Below are positions 56,555-64,000 of a DNA stretch of 64,000 bases, piece by piece. A model generated the notes under the pieces. The model saw only the letters and a program-made list of their open reading frames with translations. It made no database searches and was not told the DNA's origin. Every line of letters begins with the position of its first letter. Position 1 is the stretch's first letter. The DNA is from Paraspadella gotoi (Eukaryota; Chaetognatha). Location of the stretch: NCBI GenBank assembly GCA_051294375.1, contig CM119265.1:29226540-29290539 (forward strand), written 5' to 3'. The translations under genes and the position numbers were made by a program.

Positions 56555-56870
56555 AGATCTCTTATTTGTTCTTTAAGTTCTCCTCTTTGTTCTTTATTTT
56601 CTTCAATACAATCTTTAAATTGTCCTCTTTCTTCAAGTTCTCCTCTTTTTTTCAAGTTCTCCTCTTTTTCTTCAATTTTTATAACTTTTTTATGTTCTAC
56701 AAGTTCTGCTCCTTTTTTTGAAGTTTTCTTTTATGTTCTTCAAGTTTTCCTCTTTGTTCTTCAATACCTTATTAGTTCTCCTCTGTGCCTACTCAGTTCT
56801 CCCCTTTTCTTATTAAGTTCTCCCCTTTCCGTAATAAGTTATCCCCTTTCTCTACTAAATTCTCTTTCTT
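56555..56870 (+). repeat. Degenerate TTCAAGTTCTCCTCTTTGTTC repeats, right arm of P3
   Basis: ~24-26-bp units; mirrored at 51480-51830. Confidence 0.7.
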
Positions 56871-57111
56871 TTCCCCTAGTTCTTCTTCTTCTTCTTCTTC
56901 TTTTTCTTCTTCTTCTTCTTATCTTCTATTATCTCTTCCTTCAGTCAAGTGCTTCATCCTCCTCCTCTTCCTCCTCCTCCTCCTCCTCCTCCTCCTCCTC
57001 CTCCTTACTGAAAGAGGCCTCCACTCAGAATGATTCTCCAACAAGAAAACTAATTAACTTTTTCCCTGAGTTCGAATCTTGTGTTCAAGAAATTTCCCTG
57101 GGCCGCGTCGG

Positions 57112-57195
57112 CCTGTCATCGTGGCCGAGTCTTTTAAAGAGATGGTGCTGAGACAAGGCGGCCGTTGGTTCGAAACCAGGTTTGAGTCTCTTTTT
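57112..57195 (+). repeat. tRNA-derived SINE head or tRNA pseudogene
   Basis: An A box-like GTGGCCGAGTCTTTTAAAG (57121-57139) and a B box GGTTCGAAACC (57167-57177) are followed by a T8 run at 57191. The A box resembles tRNA-Ser/Leu (TGGCCGAGT). The acceptor stem does not pair, so it is not a functional tRNA gene. A second B-like GAGTTCGAATCTTG sits at about 57069. The mirror copy is at about 51120-51200. Confidence 0.4.
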
Positions 57196-58834
57196 TTTAA
57201 TATTCATTGGATCATTGGTCGGAAATGAGTATATGTGACTTTTTCGCGCCTTTGACTAAATTTCATTTTGAATTATGATAAAAGTTAAAAATGTTAACAA
57301 TAAAAATTTATTGAAAGCACTTAAAAAAAACACTTAAAAAGTATAGATGGAACTGGAACTGATCATAATGATTACTTTTGGTAGTCTTTAGTAATATTAG
57401 TATTCTTTTGAAGGCCTGAGTTTGTCTCAGTATGCCTTAGAATCCCTTCCTTTTTCTATTGACATATATTTTTTTTTGTTCCCGGGCAACTGTTTAAGAC
57501 ATTTCCAACAAGATCACGAAAACAACGAAGACAACAACAACAACAACAACAACAGCCATTGAGAGATTTCAATTTCTCGCTCACAGGAATCACCCTGAGT
57601 CTCCCTCGCACCATAAAACCTTCTTCGCCCCAACTTGTGAGCCGTGAGCCCATGACCCTTTTCACGAGTTACACGTGAGAAAAGTTTATGAAGCGAGAAA
57701 TCGATTTTTACAATTTCGATGTCGCGAACCGGGGAAGTGAGGTAAGGAAAGGGAGGAAAGGAAATGGAGAAGAAAGGGAGGAAAGGAAAGAGAGGAAAGG
57801 AAATGGAGAAGAAAGGGAGGAAAGGAAAGGGACGAAAGGAAATGGAGAAGAAAGGGAGGAAATGAAAGAGAGGAAAGGAAAAGAGAGGATAGGAATGGGA
57901 GGAAAAGAAAGGGAGAAAAAAGGGAGGAAAGGAAATGGAGAAGAAAGGGAGGAAAGAAATGGGATGGTAAGAAAAGAAAAGGAGGAAAAGAAAAGAAGAA
58001 AAGAATAGGGAAGTAAAGAGAAAAGGAGGGAAAAGGGGAAAGGAAAAAAGTAAAGAAAGAAAAAAAAGGATTTGAAAGGTAAAAAAAATGATGTAAAAGG
58101 GAGTAAAAAAAGGGAGTAATACTAAAATAAAAGATAAAAATAGAAGAAGGAAAGAATAAAATAAGAAAAGAAAAGAAGAGAAGAGACGATGAAAGAGGAA
58201 GCGAAGTCAGTAACCATTTTTGATGTGCGAAACTGTCATGGAATTTTTTAAAATTTTTCTGAAAACTTTTATGCAAAAGAAGAAAAGGAATTTGAGATGG
58301 AAAGAAGATTCTCTTCTCTTTCTTGCTCTTTTTTTCTTTCTTTTTTTCTTTTCTTTTAAGTTTTCTTTTCTTTTTTTTTCTTTTGTCTTTTTTTTTCTTT
58401 TATGTTATCTTTTATTCTATTCTTTTTTTCTTTTATTCTTTTCTTTTCTTTTTTTTACTTTTCTTTCTTTTCTTTTCTTTCCTTCATTTTTACTTTTCTT
58501 TCTTTTCTTTTCTTTTCTAGACTTTTCTTTTTAATATCTTTTTCAGCATCACCTTACTAATTTCTTGATGTCGTGATTCTTTTCATGTCAATTAAGATTT
58601 CAAATTTTATTTCGCGACGGGAAATTACAGTTAGAAAAAAAAAACCGTTAAAAATTGACTTTTTTTTGCCAATTCTTTAGTTTTTCATCTCCCCTCTCTT
58701 TTTTCCTCCACAGACGTCGTCTCCTTTCCTCTCCTCCTTTCCCCTTCCTCCCTTCCTCTCCTTCCTTCCTCCCTTTCCTCCTCCTCCCCTTCCTCTTCTT
58801 CCTCCGTTCCTCCATCGCATTCGAGAACAAAAAA

Positions 58835-58951
58835 ATGGCGGTGATGGAAGGAGCGACTGTGACGTTCGACTGCGAAACTGAGAGACCAGCGATCTGGATT
58901 CGTGCCAGGGGAAACAAGCTCCTCTCATTCGGGGCCAGGCCCTTTGATCAG
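58835..58951 (+). CDS. Putative Ig-domain (I-set-like) exon, partial
   Basis: From ATG 58835 the frame reads MAVMEGATVTFDC, then ERPAIW, then GNKLL, ending in FDQ at 58951, where CAG|GTGAGC is a consensus splice donor. The pattern V-x-EG-x-x-V-x-F-x-C followed by I-x-W and G-x-x-L is what one expects of strands A', B and C of an Ig I-set domain. The Cys-Trp distance here is 8 residues, shorter than the usual 11-14. The frame is open upstream (IAFENKK just before the ATG, also I-set-like), so the exon may start earlier behind the long pyrimidine tract, though no clean CAG/TAG acceptor is visible. The ATG has A at -3 and G at +4. The exon lies near the outer end of the right arm of the 10.2-kb palindrome. 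No downstream exon was found. Confidence 0.35.
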
Positions 58952-59499
58952 GTGAGCCTCGATTTCAAATAGGATTGGCTACAATTACTGCTTAGCGGTA
59001 AGATTTTTTTGTTGAAAGGTGAATAGAAATATTATTGGAACGAGTCAACTAATTAACCCTAAATCTTTAAAAAAATATATTTAATTTTATAAATAGGAGA
59101 ACTGACTGTACAAAACAAAGCTTTATATGGTATTCAGTTTCGTGACTAACCTGACCCAAATGGCAATGCCCTTCACACCACAATGACACAACTTTAAAGA
59201 GAATTGCTATCATCAAAATTGAAAAACTTGATAGCCATCAACTTTCTTTAATTTTCAACTGAAATAAAAAAAACAACTTATTTCCTCTTTTTTTTCTACC
59301 AACGTAAAAAAAATTGGCAACCATAACAAAACTTTTTTTTGGCCACGAAAGGCAACTTTTTTTCGCTGAATGCTATTTTTAGCCCAGAATGACTTTTTTT
59401 GGCCAAAAAAAAGGGATTTTTCCTCCCGGGGTCACCATTCATTTAAGGGCAATCGCTCCGTTCAGAACCGAAACACGCCGGACGTCCCAACCAGCTGAG

Positions 59500-60087
59500 C
59501 TCTCTCTCTCTCTCTCTCTCTTTCTCTCTTATCCTCTCTCTCTCTCATCTCTCTCGTCCATCTTTCTCTTCTCTCTCTCTCTATCGATGATTTACCTAGC
59601 CTCTCCATACCTTTCTGCATTCTCCCCTTTTCCCTCCCTCCCCTCTTTCTCCCTTCTCTACCTCCCCCCCTCCCTCTCTCGCTCCACTAATTCTTGCCCA
59701 GTCTCTTCCCTCTCTTCCCTTCCCCCCTCTCTCCCCCTCTCCCCTCTCCTTTCCCCTCTCCCACTCCCTATCCCTCTCTCCCTCTCTCGCTCCATATTTC
59801 TTGGCCACATTCCCCTTTTTGTCATTCGGTTATGTCGGTCATAACATCCGCGCTGCTAAACCAACTCGGGTCAGCTTCCCGGGTTTTTTCAGGTAGCGAG
59901 TCCAACGGAGAACCCTTTCTCTTTTTTTAAAAAACCACAAAATTTATTGCTCTCTCTCTTTTCTCTCCTCTTTCTCCTCTCTCTTCTCGCTCTTTCTCTC
60001 TCTTATTCCTCTCCCGTTCTCGTATATATAATATATAAATATATATATTTACCTCTTCTCTTTTTCTCTCTCTCTCTCTCGTCTCTC

Positions 60088-60134
<47 letters not shown>

Positions 60135-60170
60135 CTCTTCTCATTTCTTCCTTTTCTCCCACTTTATTTG
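59500..60170 (+). repeat. CT-rich tract with (CT)n blocks
   Basis: (CT)n at 59499-59520 and 60068-60130, CCCCTCTCC-rich sequence between, and a non-repetitive insert at 59820-59930 (TCATAACATCCGCGCTGC). Confidence 0.75.
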
Positions 60171-60933
60171 TAAAACTATTGGTAAAACATTAATATACAT
60201 TATAATATTATTTTTATATATTTCTCTTTTTTTCATAATCTTTTTTCTTTTTCTTTCCTTTACTTTCTTTTTTTCTTTCTTTTTTTCTCATCCTTTCTTT
60301 TCTTCACTCAACCCATGTACACGCTGCGTTTGTTTTACAAAAAGTCAGATCCGTCTCCCATTAATCCTCCAATCTCCTCTACTCCTCCCTTCTCCTCTTC
60401 TTCTTCTCTTCCTCCTCCTCCTCACTCCTCCTCCTCCATCTCCCTACCTTCTATTTCAAAGAGCATTAATTTTCTTCTTTATCCCGTCTCATTATTGCAG
60501 CTTCATTATTTTTTCTCACCGTCTATAAATTCTTCTTCTTATTTGTTTTACTTAAATTTTAATATTAATTAAGCAGATTAAATAAGAATTATCTGGGAAT
60601 CATTACGATATAAATAATTATCAAAACAGGTCAGAACATGCTCAGGACAAGCATTTTTTTTTAATTGACGATTGGATAAACTACTAAAGAAAAACTTAAG
60701 AATTGACTAATTAAAAAAGAATAAAAATTCATTAGCTAAAAATTACTCAACATTCACGTAATTCAAAATACGCGATTTAATTCATACCATTAATAGGGAA
60801 TTTCTTATAACTATAAATTTTTTAGAACTCCATGAAGAACATGCGCTTAAAATTGGTAATTTTTTTGCCAATTTTACTGTTTTAGATAATTCATGAATTC
60901 TATGTGTGAAAAACTTTAACCTTGCCCTTCTTC

Positions 60934-60973
<40 letters not shown>

Positions 60974-61900
60974 ACATCACAAATTGGTGATTAAACTTTC
61001 CTTTCGTTGTGTGTTGAGATAGTTTAAAAATAGAAGACGAAGTCTTGATACATTCAAACGATTTTATTTAAAAAAAAAAAAAAATAATAATCGTTGAATG
61101 TATCAAGACTTCGTCTTAATTTCAATAACTCACAAATATGTATTGCTAATTCACAAATATTAATCGCTTGATGAAGGCTCGAAAATAGTGAGCCAAAGAA
61201 CTATTGTCTGCGTTTGTTACAAATAAATCGTTGTAAACAATCAAAAACTTGCTAATGTGTTAGATAAAAATAATAAAACAAAGAAATGGATAAATAAATT
61301 AAACCACCGAAATGAAACTTATACATAAAAACGTTCATGTAGTTCTCCAACTAATAAATACTTAATGAATTATGTTTTAAAATTAATTTAAAGTATAGTA
61401 AAAGATTTTTTCGGTTGTCACTCGCGAACGGACACGGGGTATAAGCTAAAAATTTAACAAATTAAGCAAATGAAAAGTTTTTGTAAATTTGCTCAAAAAA
61501 TAGGAACTGATTTTTTTTTTTTAAAAAAACTTTTAAGTGAGTTTAATTATTTTAAAACTGATAGCAAATAAAAAAAGCTTGATTAAAGCTTCACATCCAT
61601 AAAAAAGTTTAGAAGACGCAATCATTAAATCCATCCTTACGCACCAATAATATACTTCCTGCTCAATTATCTATATGAATTTGCGGCAAACAGATCTGTC
61701 TCCTTGTCTCACTAAACCTTTGCACCACGCCCTTCCCCCTTAGACTCACAATCCCTTCCCCCTTAGACTCTACAACACCGGTTCCACACTTCGACGAACG
61801 TTTTCAATAAAAATGATCGGAGACTCGAAAATAACTTCGTTGAGAAAATCATTCAGTCATTCGAAGAAAGGGTTTTAACCTTGATGGAAAGAGAGGGGAG
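60171..61900. other. AT-rich non-coding stretch
   Basis: TTTTCTTTC words to 60300, CCTCCTCC at 60370-60440, (CT)n at 60937-60967, the hairpin repeat at 61034, and a duplicated CCTTCCCCCTTAGACTC at 61731-61769. No gene supported. Confidence 0.5.
61034..61117. repeat. Hairpin repeat, arms ~30 bp, A-rich loop
   Basis: AAGACGAAGTCTTGATACAT (61034-61053), continuing TCAAACGATT, is mirrored by AATCGTTGAATGTATC, AAGACTTCGTCTT at 61089-61117 with one base less. The outer 13 bases AAGACGAAGTCTT are themselves self-complementary. The loop is about 25 bases of A/T. Confidence 0.7.
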
Positions 61901-61915
61901 GAGAAAAGTAATTTC

Positions 61916-61917
<2 letters not shown>

Positions 61918-62000
<83 letters not shown>

Positions 62001-62127
62001 AGAAATTTCCCTCCACCTTTTCAATTCGTTGGAACAAAATTCCAGTTTCCTATAATTCCGTTTCATCACCTTTTCCTCTTGGAGAATTCGGGGGAGAGAG
62101 AGAGAGAGGAGGAGGGAAAGCAGAGAG

Positions 62128-62178
<51 letters not shown>

Positions 62179-62190
62179 AGAGAGAGGAGA
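61918..62190 (+). repeat. Two (GA)n clusters
   Basis: 61918-62003 and 62092-62190, with interruptions. Confidence 0.9.
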
Positions 62191-62696
62191 GAATCATGGG
62201 ATAAGCAGGATAGAAAGAGAAAGAGGAGCATAGCAACAATACAGACAGATTGAATGGAACGTTTGCCACATTCTCCGCTCTTTCTATTAACCATATTTGG
62301 ATTTCGTCCTTATTTATTGTTCTCAGTCATATTCACCTCGGCCAAGTCCAACCTTTTTTTACATTAATTTGGTAGACAAATCATCGAACATAGTCGTCAA
62401 GTCCAAACTCTGTTTTTTACTCGTTTTGGAGCGTGGTTTTACCTGCGTTTTTGCATTCTGTTTCTCCGTAATAATAACTTTCTGTAGAAGACTCTCTGCA
62501 AAACGTCGTTGGACATAAAGACAGATACAAAACAGAAGCAAAACAGACGAACAACAATCACACAAAAACAAAAAAAATAAGACAGCCAAAAGATAAAAAG
62601 AGGGAAAGAAAAAGAAATATTTAAAATTCCATTTCGCGTTTTCGCCCATCGTTTATGATCGGTTCTGATTACCGACCCCCGATTAGTGCCAGGGAA
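62191..62696. other. Non-repetitive DNA, no gene found
   Basis: Short frames up to 96 codons on both strands lack any recognisable motif. Confidence 0.35.
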
Positions 62697-63440
62697 TTTA
62701 TACTTTTTTTAGTCGGGTCTGCTTATCCAGCAGATTCGACTCTATATTTCACTTTGTCGTTGTCCTTCGGTCCCGACCTCAATCTTGTTCGGGGACCAAC
62801 TTATATCATGTCAGAACATCGAATTATTGATAAAGTATGCAAAAAAAAAACGATGTCCGTCGTGCCGTGTCCGTCCCTAACCTTTACAAAAACACCCAAT
62901 TACTCGTGGATTGGATGGATGGACTTGAAATGCAATTTTGTGTGTGCGGTAAGGGAAGTGTGTGATCTGAGTCTGGATATAGGTTCGATGGTCTCCGAGT
63001 GGCAAATGAGTTTAAATGGAAAAAACAAAAAAATATATTTCACTATTTGAACAGCCAATTCTGCCATGAGTGGATTGGGGCGATAGACTTGAAATTTGGT
63101 ATTTGGGTAGAAGTGTGTGATAAACTGGAAATCAGTTTCGATAGAATCGTTTGAGTGTGAATAGTCTTAAGATGGAAAAACAAAGAACCTGTTTCAGCTA
63201 ATGATGAGCTCTTTTCTGTTTATTTTAAAAATGGAAAATGCAAGATGTAATTAATTACTTAAATAATTAATGCAGTTAATTATCAAATTAGTAGCAATAA
63301 TTAATCAATCAAAATGAAACTTTTTGGATCAAATTATTAATTAATTGCCTAATTAATTAAAGTAACTTAAATTATTAAATTCAATTAATTAATTACCGAT
63401 AATGACGTGGGCAGATCCGACATTTGCTTCAAAACTCTTG
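62697..63440 (+). repeat. Interspersed family R1, longest copy, with internal ~125-bp duplication
   Basis: The head AGTCGGGTCTGCTTATCCAG leads to CAATCTTGTTCGGGGACCAA, ATCATGTCAGAACATCGAAT and GTCCGTCGTGCCGTGTCCGTC. Two related segments follow (about 62908-63030 and 63066-63183). Both carry GTGGATTGG, GGACTTGAAAT or AGACTTGAAATTT, AGTGTGTGAT, TTCGAT and ATGGAAAAAC. An AATTAATTAA block and the tail GACGTGGGCAGATCCGAC, TTGTTTAAAT end the copy. A 131-codon frame starting at 62655 overlaps the copy and is judged non-coding because its sequence is repeat DNA. Confidence 0.6.
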
Positions 63441-64000
63441 TTTAAATATTCATTTCGACTCATATTATTATATAATATATAGGTTATTCCAGCTTCTTGA
63501 ATGACTTGAACCCGCTTTTCTTAAAACTTACACAATATGGATTCGCTATTTAAATACACTTTTCCCATTTTATATTTTTTTTAATATCTGAATACAATGC
63601 TGTCAATAAAATCCTAAAGAGTCTCGTGGGTTTTTTCAGGCAGATCTTCAAAACATGTTTTTTAACATTTTGTTTTTGGTTGATGAATAGATCGAATTTT
63701 CTTCAAACTGGAGCGTCTGGAATTCGTCTTTCAATAAGAGTTTAACCGGTTTAAACCGTACAAAAAAAAATGAATACAATTAAAACTGGTTCTTACAAGT
63801 TCTTACTAAACGTACGTACCTGGAAAGATAAATTGTTTTTTATTAATGTATTGCATAATTTTTTTTTGGTTTTAACCCAATTTCAATGAAAGTTATGAGT
63901 TAAGAGCTAAGAATAATATGGCATAAAAAATTGAATGCAAAATAAAAGAAGCGAAGAGAAATTGGAGAAAGAAAAGAAAACTGTCAAGATGCACTCGGTT
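63441..64000. other. AT-rich DNA, nothing recognised
   Basis: No repeat family member, gene or RNA seen. Confidence 0.4.

Larger units (their letters stand above)
49040..59270. repeat. Palindrome P3, ~10.2 kb, arms ~5.1 kb, centre ~54154
   Basis: Anchor pairs: AATTTCAGTTGAAATT near 49050 with TTTCAACTGAAAT near 59255; GCTCACCTGA 49351-49360 with TCAGGTGAGC 58948-58957; ATGCAAATGAGTCAATTAGG near 52429 with its reverse complement near 55895; GGTTAAAGGTCAG near 54033 with CTGACCTTTAACC near 54210. All give a centre near 54150. Arm differences are mainly short indels and copy-number changes in (GA)n and minisatellites. Confidence 0.85.

Noticed and set aside
57112-57195. Functional tRNA-Ser/Leu gene
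   Set aside because: A and B boxes are recognisable but the acceptor stem does not pair and no normal anticodon arm is formed.
62655-63050. 131-codon ORF with varied composition
   Set aside because: It overlaps the R1 element; aligned R1 copies carry many indels here, so the frame is not conserved.

Overview
This window looks like low-GC nuclear DNA from a eukaryote, most likely an animal; I cannot name the lineage. The reasons are the very high load of microsatellites ((GA/CT)n, (GAC/CGT)n, (AAAAG)n, (TTA)n), long one-sided purine or pyrimidine tracts, interspersed repeat families with AT-rich tails, traces of LTR retrotransposons and tRNA-derived repeats, splice-like signals, and the absence of any bacterial gene organisation. 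Eighteen runs of N interrupt it. Seven are exactly 25 N and two exactly 10 N, which looks like fixed placeholder sizes, and most N runs sit in or beside simple repeats.

Layout. 1-8.6 kb: AT-rich DNA, simple repeats, gaps and a 35-bp minisatellite. 8.6-9.6 kb: a coding-like but broken stretch of unknown identity. 10.1-10.5 kb: first copy of an interspersed family called R1 here (others at 41.6-42.9 and 62.7-63.4 kb). 13.0-13.6 kb: an 18-20-bp minisatellite interrupted by a gag-like retrotransposon fragment. A second family, R2, occurs at 8.3, 16.3, 40.3, 40.9 and 48.3 kb. 19.0-27.4 kb: a complex of three copies of a ~2.3-kb unit (two direct, one inverted and shorter) around a 1.9-kb palindrome; the unit carries an LTR-like promoter and poly(A) signal joined to a CCA-bearing tRNA-Leu 3' half. 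27.5-35 kb: minisatellites, triplet repeats and most of the large gaps. 35.2-37.25 kb: a 2-kb palindrome. 38-44 kb: triplet repeats, (GA/CT)n blocks, R1 and R2 copies and telomere-like repeats. 44.98-46.82 kb: the best gene candidate, an uninterrupted 614-codon ORF made largely of in-frame repeats. 49.04-59.27 kb: a 10.2-kb palindrome with ~5.1-kb arms; its right arm holds a short Ig-domain-like exon ending at a consensus splice donor. 59.3-64 kb: CT-rich DNA, a small hairpin repeat and the longest R1 copy.

There are no operons or visible pathways. Many differences between palindrome arms and between unit copies are single-base indels, which suggests that some of this structure comes from error-prone long reads or misassembly. 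The palindromes should therefore be treated as unproven. I found no convincing new biological system; the most useful leads are the 614-codon repeat ORF, the Ig-like exon, the two interspersed families and the palindromes.
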